A DNA stretch of 64,000 nt, taken from NCBI GenBank assembly GCA_037176705.1, contig CM073898.1:22056488-22120487 (forward strand). Direction: 5' to 3'. Positions 33,072 through 43,824 of this stretch are shown here, piece after piece; position 1 is the first letter of the stretch, and each line of letters opens with the position of its first letter. The position numbers were made by a program, and so were the translations under genes. The stretch comes from Molossus alvarezi (Eukaryota > Chordata > Mammalia > Chiroptera > Molossidae). The notes under the pieces are model-generated. The model was not told the DNA's origin and did no database searches. It was given only the letters and a program-made list of their open reading frames with translations.

Positions 33072-33450
33072 ATAAGAAAGAAAGATCTCTTATCCTTTGA
33101 GACGACGTGGAAGAACCTGGAGAGCATTACGCTAAGCTACAAGAGCCAGTCAGAAAAAGACAAGTATCCCACGGTCTCGCTTATTTGTGGAATATAATGA
33201 ACAAAATAAGATGATGAACAGAAAAGACCCAGAGACATGGAAGTAGGGTTCAGACTCACAAACTCCCGAGGAGGGGGAGGGGAAGGGGAAGGAAGAGATA
33301 AGTCAGAGAATTTATGCATATCAGCATAACCAATGGACATAGACAATACTGCTGGGTGGGTGGGGGGCACGGGGAGTGGGAGGAGGGTGTCAACGGGGGA
33401 AAAAGAGAAACATCTGTAACAGACATAAATTAAATAATTAATTAATTAAT
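33072..33450 (+). mobile_element. L1 3' end (part of the composite)
   Basis: Starts at 'TAAGAAAGAAAGATCTCTTA' and continues with the last ORF2 codons ('RKKDLLSFETTWKNLESITL', '...YPTVSLICGI' and stop near 33197), then the 3'-UTR with 'CATAACCAATGGACATAGAC' and 'GAAACATCTGTAACAGACAT'. Tail is (ATTA)n-rich. The ORF2 start is absent. Confidence 0.92.
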
Positions 33451-33479
33451 AAAATATATTTAAAGATTATAGAATATAT

Positions 33480-34130
33480 GAATTTAGAAAACTGAAGTCT
33501 CTTTTTATACCTAGTCCTTTCCCCTGACCTACTACCCCTGTTCTCTGAGGTAATCATCGCTAATAGATGAATATGTATTTTTTCATGACATGAGATATGA
33601 AACATAGCCGGGCTTATGAATAAGTATTTGTATATTGTACCAGGTTGTTTTTTTTCTTAACAATGAATGTATCATGAACATTTTTCATGTCAGGGTATAA
33701 TTTTTGTTACTCATTTGAGGAGCTGCATAGTAGTCCATGGAATCAGTATATTAAGGGGTGTGTGTGCGTTACATGGAGACTAAGGCATCATTAAGACCAC
33801 TCAAGATCTGAGCCTTCAGTTCAGCTGGCTCCTGATTCCATAGCCCATATTTTAAAAATTATGCTACAAATCTTCCCACATTTTAATTGTTAATTTCTCA
33901 TTTAAAAAAGAAAAATCTCTATTGAATATCAACATGTTGTTTTGCATATTTCTAGTTTCTTCCTTTGGATAAATTTCTAGGAGTAGAATTGTTAAGGTGA
34001 AAGAATGATTGGATTCTGATGCTTATTGGGAGACCTGAAGATGGTAGATTTGAGGGTGCCTATTTTCCCAAACACTTGCTGGTTCTAAGAATTACTGATC
34101 TTGTTAATTTTGGCAAATTAACAAGACGCT
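33480..34130 (-). mobile_element. Old L1 3' region, antisense
   Basis: 'GAGGAGCTGCATAGTAGTCC' at 33717, 'TTCTTCCTTTGGATAAATTT' at 33957, 'CTAGGAGTAGAATTGTTAAG' and 'CAAACACTTGCTGGTTCTAA' are reverse complements of the ancient L1 ORF2 3'/UTR region. Strongly decayed. Confidence 0.6.
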
Positions 34131-34507
34131 AATTAAAAAAATTCAAGCCTCTTTTCAAAGTCATGTACAATATTTAAGTATAATGGAAACATACCTTTGA
34201 CTTTTCTTTTTATTAGCCCTCTGACCATGACGTTCGTCTTAGAAAGAATTTAGCTCAAATTATTGAAATATTCTCTTTGTTTTTCATCTTGTCATGATTT
34301 TTTAATGTTAAATTTAACCTATAATTAATCAGTAATTAACTTTTTTGTGTGCATTTAGGCATTCCCCCACATCAAATGGAGTGTTAATTTTCCCCAAATT
34401 TAATGAAGAAACCTACCCATTACTTGTAAGTGTAACTTTTATTATTTTCTAAATTCTCATCTTATATATCATCAATTTTATTTTTGTATTAATATATTCT
34501 ATTTTAA
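34131..34507. other. Unassigned AT-rich DNA
   Basis: No recognised repeat or exon. Confidence 0.5.
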
Positions 34508-34520
34508 AATCCTTTCTTAG

Positions 34521-34775
34521 CCCTGGCCGATTTGGCTCAGGGGTTAGAGTGTTGGCCTGCAGTCCAGAGAGACCCTGGTTTGGTTCCTGCTAAGGGCACG
34601 TACCTCGGTTGCGGTTTGCCCTCGGCCCTGGTTGGTTGTGTGGGTGGCAGCCACTCGATGTGTCCCTTTCACATCGATGTTTCTCTCTCTTTCTCTCTCT
34701 CTCTTCCTCTCTCTCCCTCCCACTCTATCTGAACAAAAAATGGAAAAATGTCCTCTGGTGAGGATTAAAAAAAAA
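34521..34775 (+). mobile_element. Ves-type SINE, long body
   Basis: TSD AAATCCTTTCTTA (34508-34520) and AAATTCTTTCTTA (34776-34788), one mismatch. Head 'GCCCTGGCCGATTTGGCTCA', B box 'GGTTTGGTTCC', tail 'ATGTCCTCTGGTGAGGATT' and a 12-A run. Confidence 0.96.
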
Positions 34776-34788
34776 AAATTCTTTCTTA

Positions 34789-35520
34789 AACTGCTCTGAA
34801 CTTCAAAAAAATTAATCAGCAATTACATGGAGTTAGCCTAAGTCTATATAATTTTATTGCTAAGCCTTAAATGTGAATCCATAGTTCACACTGTTTCTAT
34901 AAAATATTTGTTCTTCTCCCCTTGACTCATCATTATTATTATTAACTTATTGTTTGGTTAAATTTGATCCTTAAGCAATATTTTTTCAGAATGCCATATT
35001 TGCCTAATACCTACTGACACTGTAAATAACTGGTCAAGTTTTTCTTCTCCCTCAGAGATGAAGAATAACTTGAATATGCCAGAATGTCATAAATTGTGCC
35101 TCACTGCATACTACTGTTCAGTGAGATGTTAACAGATGTTTCAAAGGAGAAGGATATATTGTTGCCAAATAAACTTAGGAAAAGTGGGTGAAAAAATTAA
35201 AACTAGTTTGTTGATATGTTTTTCTTAATAGATTTGATTGCAGAATATCTCAGAGCTCTGAATAAAATGGGTTTATTGAGATATAAATATAATGTATATT
35301 TCTAAAATGTAACTATTCATAGAAATTTTAATATCGAACACATATCAAGATCTCCTGGAACAATAATTGAATAATTTGGAATTCTAGATGCTCTGTTCAT
35401 GGAGTTTCATGGATGATTTCCTATCAAAACGTAAGGAAAACTCCCTGCTTGCTCCTACCAGTCTGTTAATAAATTGGGCTCTAATCTGTGTATTGGAGCT
35501 CTCTTCTTCTCTCTTTATCA
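34789..35520. other. Unassigned AT-rich DNA
   Basis: No recognised repeat or exon. Confidence 0.5.
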
Positions 35521-35920
35521 TATTCATTTATTCATTCATTCATTCATTCATTCATCCATCCATTCATTGATCACCGACAGTTACTCAGTACCCACTGTGT
35601 TCTAGGTACTCTTCTAGACCTCAGAACACAGTAGTGAATGAATCAGAAAAGAAAAAAAAAAGTCTTGTGGAAGTTGATGGGGAGAGGAGTTCAGACAGAA
35701 AATGAATACATGAGTAAAATACAAAGTTTACCAGGTGATGGAATAATGAACACAACAGAAATGGGCCCAGTGCTATGTGTGTGGGAGGGTGTTGGGGGTA
35801 GGTTTTGGTAAGGTTCAATTTTAAATAAGTGGTCAGAAATGTTTTGCCGAGATCACATCTTAGCAAGGACCTACAGGAAGTGAGGGAGCAAGCCACGGTG
35901 GTGTCTGGGATGAGCACTGG
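35521..35920 (-). mobile_element. L2 LINE, antisense, starting with an (ATTC)n run
   Basis: An (ATTC)n microsatellite at 35522-35568 has grown from the usual 'TTCATTCATTCAACAAATAT' end of antisense L2. 'CCCACTGTGTTCTAGGTACT' and 'CTTCTAGACCTCAGAACACA', then 'GTGAATGAATCAGAAAAGAA', then 'CATCTTAGCAAGGACCTACA', follow the L2 order. Confidence 0.7.
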
Positions 35921-37141
35921 CCTGAACTCCAGTCAGAAAGGACACGGAGTTCATTTTCTCCTCATGGTTTGTAAAAGCAGGCTGGCAATCCAAACGTTCA
36001 ATGACAAGATATTTAACAACTTTAATCAGGAAGATATTTGTTGCAAGAAGAAATACGTACAGGTCCGCTGTAGGAAGTTTCCGGCTACACTGTAAATGGT
36101 TCCCTGTCACTGGGCATTGCCTTTTCTGTCCTAGCTGCACACACTTGCCCAGGTGAGTGCCTGAGCTTAGAGAAGCAACCAAGAGACCATCCGAAGCTGT
36201 CCTGAAGCTCTGCGGGTGGAGTGACCCGCAGTCAGCTCTAGGCTCCGACAGTAATCCCCGATTCTTTCATGTGACTTATTTTTGTATTTTCGAAGAAGTA
36301 GAAGCTGCCACTTGAAATGTTAACTTTACCTGCACCATCCAGTAGGGTGAGTGGGGCAAATTCTGAAAACTCTGGCCAATGGGGAAGGGTTGTTGCTGGT
36401 GGTGCGGTAGACTGTGGGGAAATTTCTACAAGGCTGACCATATTCCTCAGCCTTGTGCAGAATTTTATAAGCATTATTAATCTTATCATCTAGCTGAGGG
36501 AATTTAGACTGCTTCTTTTCTTACATATTTCTCCTCAACAAGAGGCAGCAAATTCTGTCCCTTGATTTCCTTCTCAGATATGGCATTCCACAGCATCAAG
36601 GGCTTTGGCAAGTGCTCAGAGGATGAATAGAAGGATAGATGGTAGGACAAATGGGAAGGATCAGGGTTATCAGGTCAATAATGATTGCTTTCTGAGTATG
36701 TAGTGGTATGTTATCATTTGTCAGTAGAAGGGTTTTATAAGTTCCAATCACAATCAGGAACAATGTGAAATATCCAAAATTTATTAGGAATCATTTTCAA
36801 TATATGAAAGAGTCGTGTGATCTTAAGGACACAGAGAACTGCAGGCTTCCAAGACTCAGCCAAGGTCTTTCATAACAAACAGACACACACAACCTAGGAT
36901 TCTATTCAGTTCAAAAGGTTTTAGCGTTAGGCTAGAAAACATTTAGATCTTTTTACTCCCCACCCCAAATGCAAACTTTAATCAAATGATCAACCTGGGA
37001 GAGAGTTAAAATAAAAAGCAGGCTGTATGAGCTACAAGACTAAATTGTTTTGAAGCACCGAAAGGTTTGAAGTATTGAAAAAGTTTCAGCCTGGTGGACT
37101 AGGCTTTGAGACAAATCTCTCAGGAGTTGAAAGCTCTATGT
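35921..37141. other. Unassigned DNA
   Basis: About 1.2 kb with no recognised repeat or exon. Frames of 83-103 codons at 35829-36489 show no known domain. Confidence 0.5.
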
Positions 37142-37154
37142 CTCTTGTTCAAGA

Positions 37155-37376
37155 TATTTTTAAAAATTATTTTTCTTTATTGATTTTAGAGACAGAGGAA
37201 AGGAGAAGGAGAGAGTGTTAGAAACATCAATGAGAGAGAACATCGACTGGCCGCCTCTTGCATGCCCCCCACTGGGGATGGGGCCCACAACCTGGGCATG
37301 TGCCCTGACCGGGAAATGAACTGGTGACCTCTTGGTGCATGGGTTGATGCTCAACCACTGAGCCACACCTGCTGGG
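37155..37376 (-). mobile_element. Ves-type SINE
   Basis: TSD CTCTTGTTCAAGA (37142-37154 and 37377-37389), exact. Minus-strand head 'GCCCAGCAGGTGTGGCTCAG', body 'GAGGCGGCCAGTCGATGTTC'. Same body type as the copies at 12-235 and 8799-8997. Confidence 0.95.
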
Positions 37377-37389
37377 CTCTTGTTCAAGA

Positions 37390-38459
37390 GTTTATATAAT
37401 CTCATAACTGAGTTTTTTTTTCCTTACTGGGTATACATATTTCAGTTCCAGAATATTTAGTATTAGTACAAAATAATTAAGAAAATAAAATTTTTAGCAA
37501 TATTTTCTTAAGTTTAGAAAAATGTGTAATAGATATTTTTCATTACAGATTTTAAGGGAATTTGATGTATTAGTGTGATAATCCTATAAATCCAATTCAA
37601 AGTATAAAATTGTATAATTGAGTAAAAGATCATAACTGTAGACTCATGATTTTAAGTTGAAATTTTATAAAGTTTATGCACTATTTTGGAGTATTTATAT
37701 TCACAATATTTATAAAGTTTATTTAAATTATGTGGATCATGTAGTACTATAACCTGGAAGGTTTGTTTGCTAAATCATACAATTAAAGTACTTTAAAATA
37801 GAAATTCACTTAAAATTAAATGTATAAATGCCATTCAATTATTTGAGAATATGCAATGAAATTTGTGAAAGAAGTCAAACATTATCCAAGGTCCCTTGAA
37901 AGTAATTACTTAATTTGCTAGGTTTATAAATAGAAAAATAAGATTTGTATGCTAAACTTAAATAGAAGGTGGTTTGAATTTATAACTGTAATAAATTAAT
38001 TTTGAATATAAAGCAAACCACTGAACAGTCTTTTGAGAGCACAAAACCCTCACAGCAACATAAATCTGACCTGATACTACTTGACTGGCTTTTATTAGAT
38101 CTGTGTTTAGCATTGTCCTCACACTTCTTGGTGCTCACTGAATGAATGCTGATTGAGTGAAAATGGCATGGATAATTTGGGCACCAACAGCAATAAAACT
38201 TGCAGATACTAAGCCTGAGGGTGCTGGGTCAAGGAGGTAGGAATATAAAGCTAGTAAGGAAAAGTATGTCAAGGTGGAAAAATTCTCCTGGGACACACGG
38301 AGAATTCCTCTGGGGGCCAGTTTTAACATACTACTGTGAGATCCCATGAAATCTGGACAGAGGGATTCCGGTGCTGCCCTGGCAGTCCAAAGAACGGAAT
38401 CAAAAGGCTCAGAGAGCACGTTTGATGGTCTATTCCATAGGACTGGAAAACCTAGCAGC
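37390..38459. other. Unassigned AT-rich DNA
   Basis: 37390-38030 is strongly AT-rich. 38100-38459 is ordinary. No recognised repeat or exon; a 94-codon minus frame at 38135-38419 has no known domain. Confidence 0.5.
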
Positions 38460-38803
38460 TGACTGTGGACCTGAGCAGGACTCCAGGGAACACTCCACTT
38501 ACTGAAGCAAAACTTGATCCTCTGGTGAGGGGCACAGACACCTGTGAGAAGACAGCAGAGCCTGTTCTCTGTAGAGCAGAGCTGAGGCTGCAGATGTTAG
38601 AACCCTATAATAGCAGAGGCCAACTGACAGCTTTAAGTTCTAAAGCAAGGTAGACATAATTAACATCAGGGGAAGAAAGGTTGGAATAGCATTCACAAGA
38701 ATCTGTACCAATAGACCATAGAGAATGGCGTTTCTAAGGAAAACATAGATGAGCAGCCAATGAGGATATTACTTAATATGTATATTAAGTAATATATATA
38801 TTA

Positions 38804-38845
<42 letters not shown>

Positions 38846-39570
38846 GTTATATAGATATATAACCAAAAGAATTCAAGAATAGATCAACAGATGGCAGAAG
38901 GCTAAGGTCAGCTGCTCCAATCACTAATTCTTGACTAGTTTTAAAAACTAATTCCAACTTTTTTAACCACCAACTGAAGGAAAGACCAGTAAATATGGGA
39001 TGAACCATGCAGCACCAAGGCAAATGCACACATGAATGATTCACCCCTCCCTTCCCTAAAAGACTTACACTATGTACTTTGGAAACTATACAATAAGAAA
39101 AGAGGAATAACTAGACCTTTCCAATGGCCATTGGATAGAAATTCTAAATTGACTCAGATACTCAGGGACCCAAAGCACCATCGACAAAGTGCCTTTGCTA
39201 GAGCAGGCACAGGTGAGTTAGCTGGTAGATTCATCACCCAGGTTCATCTCACTATAGATCTACTGGGTGTGTGGACACATCCAATGGTCATTGCCCTGGT
39301 TGCCTAAATGTACAATTAAATATACCCAGCACTGGTAAAACCTTCACGCTCATTCTTTGACCTGTAGAGTAAGTACAATTATGAGAGTCCAGGGTCCTTC
39401 ACAGGTCACATTAAAGCTAGACTGTACCTGGGATCACATTCCTGCTCCTGCTTGCCTCACTTTTTTGAAGGATGTCCCCAAAATGTACCTCCTCACTAAG
39501 TCATGTGCACTTGGATCCCTGACTCAAATTCTGCCTCAAGGAAACCTAATCTTCAACCCTGTATGAGTTA
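38460..39570. other. Unclassified block, possibly an old retroelement interior
   Basis: The block from 38460 has short coding-like stretches in plus frames (38465-38653, 39032-39307, 39357-39566) broken by stops and a (TA)n repeat. The 39032-39307 frame encodes 91 residues, including 'RNSKLTQILRDPKHHRQSAF' and 'ELAGRFITQVHLTI'. Composition differs from the AT-rich flanks. I do not recognise the family. An ancient endogenous retroviral or DNA-transposon interior is possible but unproven. Confidence 0.3.
38767..38867. repeat. (TA)n microsatellite between two AT palindromes
   Basis: TATTACTTAATA (38767-38778) pairs exactly with TATTAAGTAATA (38783-38794) across a 4-base loop. A TA run covers about 38807-38841. 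TTTGGTTATAT (38842-38852) pairs exactly with ATATAACCAAA (38857-38867), again with a 4-base loop. The whole 101 bp is prone to cruciform formation. Confidence 0.93.
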
Positions 39571-39879
39571 TCATATCATATTGTCATAGCTGTTTAGAGT
39601 AGAAATGGTAAAATACGGTAAATCATTGTAATTTAAGCATTTCATAAGTTGGAAATGTAAGCCATATCTCTTATAGGCATATGACATTTTTCTTTCATAA
39701 GTTGATATCACATTTTCTTAGAGATACTAAAAATATTCCAAGTAGATATTGCTCAAATAAAATCACTGTCTGGAAGCTATATGTAGAAGCCTGAAACTGA
39801 TTTTGATATTGAAAGCCATCTATACTTAACGCAATTCTTGCAGGTTTCCCTGGAAAGTATGTAGAAGACACCATCTTTT
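39571..39879. other. Unassigned DNA
   Basis: AT-rich; no recognised repeat or exon. Confidence 0.5.
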
Positions 39880-39953
39880 CCATGGGACACTTCAAAGGTG
39901 GATCTTTCTGTACAGTTTCAGGCAGAAAGATCCACCTTTGAAGTGTCCCATGG
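39880..39953. repeat. Perfect 31-bp inverted repeat with 12-base loop
   Basis: The left arm 39880-39910 (starting CCATGGGACACTT, ending GATCTTTCTG) is the exact reverse complement of the right arm 39923-39953 (starting CAGAAAGATC, ending TCCCATGG). The loop is TACAGTTTCAGG at 39911-39922. Pairing stops at T-T outside both arms. The arms are not simple sequence. If transcribed, either strand gives a 74-nt hairpin of pre-miRNA size. A recent template-switch inverted duplication would give the same pattern. Confidence 0.97.
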
Positions 39954-40654
39954 TTCAAGGTTTCTTGATTGTGATAGGTTCTTCCTGAAGGTTTAAAATA
40001 CTTGGAGTTCTTTCTTTATAATGTAGTGCACATCAGTTAGGGTTGGGGTTAAACCTTGATATTTTTATAACATAATTTGTTGGCCAACTTTTCAATTTAT
40101 AGGCCTATGTGAGCTCAAATGCACTGCTCTCTGTAACAGTGAATAGGAAATAATAAAAAATGGCAGCTTTGGGGGATAAAGCAAAATGGTGTTTTGTCTG
40201 GAGCACTAGAGGTAGTTAGGGATCAAGCCAATGATTCCTGGGTGGTTAGTGATGGAGACGTCCACTAGGAGATGTCTTAGCAGTCAATGACTGAAGTCTC
40301 ATCTTACATAGCAGAAGGACTTTTCAAGCCATACTTCTATCTTGCTTTCTTGTGCATCCCCTTCGAACTTTGGGAAACTAGAAATACATTCACCCAAACA
40401 ACTTTCTAGTAAAGATGGAAATTAACATAGATTGACATTTGTCCCCCAGTACCAATTCTTTACTTCTTATAGAAATGAAGTCGTCTATGTTTAGCTGTTG
40501 TAGGACTAAGCAGACTGAGTTCTGGACAATAGGTTGTTGTGAGGTGTGGAACTTCTAACTCATGTCCTAAAAAGGCAGGTCATAGCTTTCTTACCCTCTG
40601 CTCTATCCTGTTGCTTGTAATATACGCATGGTAACACCACATCCTGAACCATGA
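39954..40654. other. Unassigned DNA
   Basis: No recognised repeat or exon. Confidence 0.5.
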
Positions 40655-40795
40655 GACAAGGTTTATCGGGGTGATCACTTAGTAAGTTATATGACATCAA
40701 ATCACTAGATTGTATACCTATACCTAAAACTAATGTAATAGTGTATGTCAACCATAATCAAAAAATGAAAAAAAAATTATTGAAAGTGAAAAAAC
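40655..40795 (+). mobile_element. L1 3'-terminal fragment
   Basis: 'GGGGTGATCACTTAGTAAGT', 'GATTGTATACCTATACCTAA', 'AACTAATGTAATAGTGTATG' and 'TCAACCATAATCAAAAAATG' with an A-rich tail form the typical laurasiatherian L1 3' terminus. Confidence 0.82.
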
Positions 40796-42350
40796 AAACA
40801 AGAATGATGTCCTACATAAGGCAAAGCACCGGGGCCCTTAAATGACCACATGCAATGCAGACTTGATCCCAACCTGTCATGTGATAGTATGAAATACTTC
40901 TATCTCAGTGAAATTATGGCCGCTTGGGGTTTGTGTTACATGCATCTGAAATAATATTCTAACATAATACATAAATTTTTAAGTTTAATACATAACCTGC
41001 AGTTTTCTAAGTTTCTGTATTATCTGTGATAATTAAATCCTCCTCCTTCCTATGTTCTTAAATAAAAAGTGAAAACAGGGCATGTGGGTGAGACTGTTGT
41101 ATAAAAAATATTTTTTGAGGAATACTGAAGGGAACTATAACTATACATTGCTAACTGAGGACCTTGCTGGAAAGGTAAAAATAATGAAACTATGAAATAG
41201 GACCATGATTGCTTTGGTTGCTAATGTTCTGCTTGATATTAGAGCTTGGGTGTATAAAAGGCTCAGAAAAATGATAACATCATGTAATATCTCTATGTTG
41301 ATTAGCATTAAATTGATCCCAGGCAAATTAACAGCTGTAGAATCTTTAAAAAGATCTCATTCAGGTCCAGTTTTATGTATGTACTTTTGGCATACCTATT
41401 GAGGACATATCTGAACAAAAGTACATGAAAAACATATAATTTTTAAACAATGATTTAGTATATTATGGAATCAGCTTCTCATGATGATGAACCCTTGATG
41501 TTAAGCAGTTCTAAAACGTGCGCGGAGAAAGGTCCCCGCCTTAGAGTGGCTTTGTTCTATAAAGTATTTGTATTTGATGTCTGAGAAATTTTGATTATTT
41601 TCCCAAGTAAGTATTTTGACCCCAAGCAGGTGTTTATTAAGCACTCACCCTGACCTGCTGAACTATCAGTACATTATTGTTACTGCCGGCATATACTCAG
41701 GAGTTCCAGGTCAAGAGAGAAAAGAAGGTGGAGGAGAGAATTGGATAGTAGGAGAGAATGAAGGGAGAATAAGGGGGAAAGATAAAAAGCAGCCGGAACA
41801 GTACTGTTCGAGGGAGAGAATGAAGTTACAACTTCAGCTTCCACGAAATATGTTCACTTACTCGAGAGCCTTTGCAGGACGTGAGCTACTCTGGGGCCAG
41901 ACTGTGCGCTTCATGTCTCTAAGTGACCGGAAGGTTGGCTGTGCTACGAAATGCAAACTAATGTCAACATAGGAGGCGGTCTGACTCTGAGCTAGATATT
42001 TCTTTCTTTGGGGTTTAATCTGTGCTAGAAATTCAGACAAATTTTCTTGGGTCATTTCTCGTTTATTTTCTCAAAGATCCTTGATAACATGGTTAAGAGA
42101 CAAAAATAGATGATGATCATAATGTTGCTCTATTTGACATTGATCATTTTTATTTTATTTTTTTTATGATAAAGGGTTGTCTTTGTTACATTTTACATTA
42201 AGTGTATCCAGAGAGCCCTGATCTCTTCAGTCAAAAACAAAAGACCTCGACTCATTGAAGGAAAAAACAAAACAAAACACAAAAAACCTGGGGAGTACAT
42301 TTAGAGAGAATGCTAACTGCGTTTGGTTGTCATAAAAAATGAGATGTTAA
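40796..42350. other. Unassigned DNA
   Basis: About 1.5 kb without a recognised repeat. A 118-codon plus frame at 41616-41972 is lysine/glutamate-rich in the middle and matches no known protein. Short CpG cluster near 41518-41540. Confidence 0.45.
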
Positions 42351-42362
42351 AATAATGATGAA

Positions 42363-42622
42363 GTGCCCTGGCCGGTTTGGCTCAGCAGTTAAAGCGTTGG
42401 CCTGCGGTCCAGAGAGACCCGGGTTCGGTTCCTGCTAAGGGCATGTACCTCGGCTGCAGTTTGTCCCTGGCCCTGGTTGGGTCGTGCGGGTGGCAACCAC
42501 TCGATGTGTCCCTTTCACGTTGATGTTTTGCTCGCTCTCCCTCCTTCCCTCCCTCCCACTCTATCTGAACAAAAAATGGAAAAATGTCCTTGAGTGAGGA
42601 TAAAAATAAATAAATAAATAAA
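42363..42622 (+). mobile_element. Ves-type SINE, long body
   Basis: Head 'GTGCCCTGGCCGGTTTGGCT', B box 'GGTTCGGTTCC', tail 'ATGTCCTTGAGTGAGGAT' followed by (AAAT)n. Imperfect duplication AATAATGATGAA at about 42351-42362, GAATGATGATGAA after the tail at about 42625. Confidence 0.94.
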
Positions 42623-42639
42623 TAGAATGATGATGAAAT

Positions 42640-43144
42640 AATTGCCCAAATAAAACAATAAAAACCAAAAAACCCCCCACAAAAAAAAAAAAAAAACAAA
42701 GAAAGAAACCAACAATACTTGCATACAGTTGTTATGGTAACTAGTCATTTTGACACACATTTTCTTTTCCTCTAAATTAACTATCTGAAATTCTAGCTTC
42801 AAAAAATTGCTGCTGTGATACAATTTGTGTGAAATGTATCTCATAATAAGGACAGACATGTTAGCTTAGAAATACTTAACAGTTATGTGAAGGAACACAA
42901 CATATATTCGCACGAATCTATCTGTGTGTGTTTAAGTGTTAGTTTATGCACAGAGAGACATCCATAGATGGTAAGTAACTAGAGTGACCCGGGCCAGTGG
43001 TTCTGGAAACATCCTCGGTTGGTGGATGATGGCTGTGATGGATTCATGGAAGCTGCTAGGGGGAAAGAAGTAGATTTTTCTGCTAACTGGTGATAAAGAG
43101 GGAGGAATGGGGTGGAATTAGAATTTATTATTTAAAGTGTTAGG
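42640..43144. other. Unassigned DNA
   Basis: C/A homopolymer-rich at 42670-42700; otherwise no recognised repeat or exon. Confidence 0.5.
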
Positions 43145-43315
43145 AAATTGGCTTTTATATTTGTTTTCTCATTTAGACCTAATAACAACCCTTTGAAATT
43201 AGTGGTATTCTCATTGTACAAGTAGGACAACTGAGTGTCAGAGATGCTAAATAACTTGCCTAAGGTCATAGTGAGTTGGTGTGAAGCCAGAATTTGAATC
43301 CATATATTTTTGTCT
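43145..43315 (-). mobile_element. MIR SINE
   Basis: Antisense MIR order: 'CTCATTTAGACCTAATAACA', 'CTCATTGTACAAGTAGGACA', 'ACTGAGTGTCAGAGATGCTA', 'ACTTGCCTAAGGTCATAGTG' and 'AAGCCAGAATTTGAATCC'. Confidence 0.87.
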
Positions 43316-43824
43316 TAAAAACGCATTCTACTCTTTTGAAAACTGGCTGATTCTAGGACTAGGGTAGGCAATATTCCAGATGAGCTGGGCATCTCGTAGT
43401 GTCAGAAAGTAAGAAGTTAAACACTCACTTTGATAAGGGTATATCCAAAGGACACAAAGAATACAGGAGCCGATGGAAAGAGCTCCCAAAGGCTAAAACT
43501 TGAACAACTTAAGCAATAAGTAAGGAAATATTGGATTATAGCTCCAAGAATGGTATAAATGATCCTGAGTCCGTACTTATACAGATGAGTGAATAAATAA
43601 ATTAATGGGGGAGAGTAGCAAAATTTCTCATGCAGAAGAATTTCAAGTAACGTCTGCAGAATCTCAAGGAGCTGATGTAAGTATGGCCTGTACCTTCTTT
43701 CCAAAGAGTCTAATGTGGAATAGGAGGAAAGTGTAACTTTATACTGTAGGAAACTGATAAACGCTACCTCAACCAGGTAAACATGGTTAACATCAGCAGT
43801 GGTAAGACATATTGATAGTTTGTA
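43316..43824. other. Unassigned, possibly upstream part of an old L1 3'-UTR
   Basis: It contains a 143-codon minus frame (43417-43848), the longest frame outside recognised elements in this area. It is hydrophobic and leucine/tyrosine-rich, as expected from an antisense reading of AT-rich DNA. It adjoins an old L1 3'-UTR on the plus strand, so I regard the frame as incidental. Confidence 0.4.

Larger units (their letters stand above)
32723..33462 (+). mobile_element. Composite: Ves-type SINE joined to an L1 3' end, with a short SINE nested
   Basis: A SINE (32735-about 32934) is followed within about 12 bp of its A-rich end (excluding the nested short SINE) by an L1 3' end starting 'AAGAAAGAAAGATCTCTTAT' at 33074 and running to its A/T-rich tail at about 33450. 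AAAATATATTTA occurs exactly at 32723-32734 and 33451-33462, as a single TSD for the whole composite would. No separate duplication was seen between the SINE and L1 parts. Template switching during L1-driven integration would explain it; independent adjacent insertions are the alternative because the repeat is AT-rich and only 12 bp. Confidence 0.6.
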
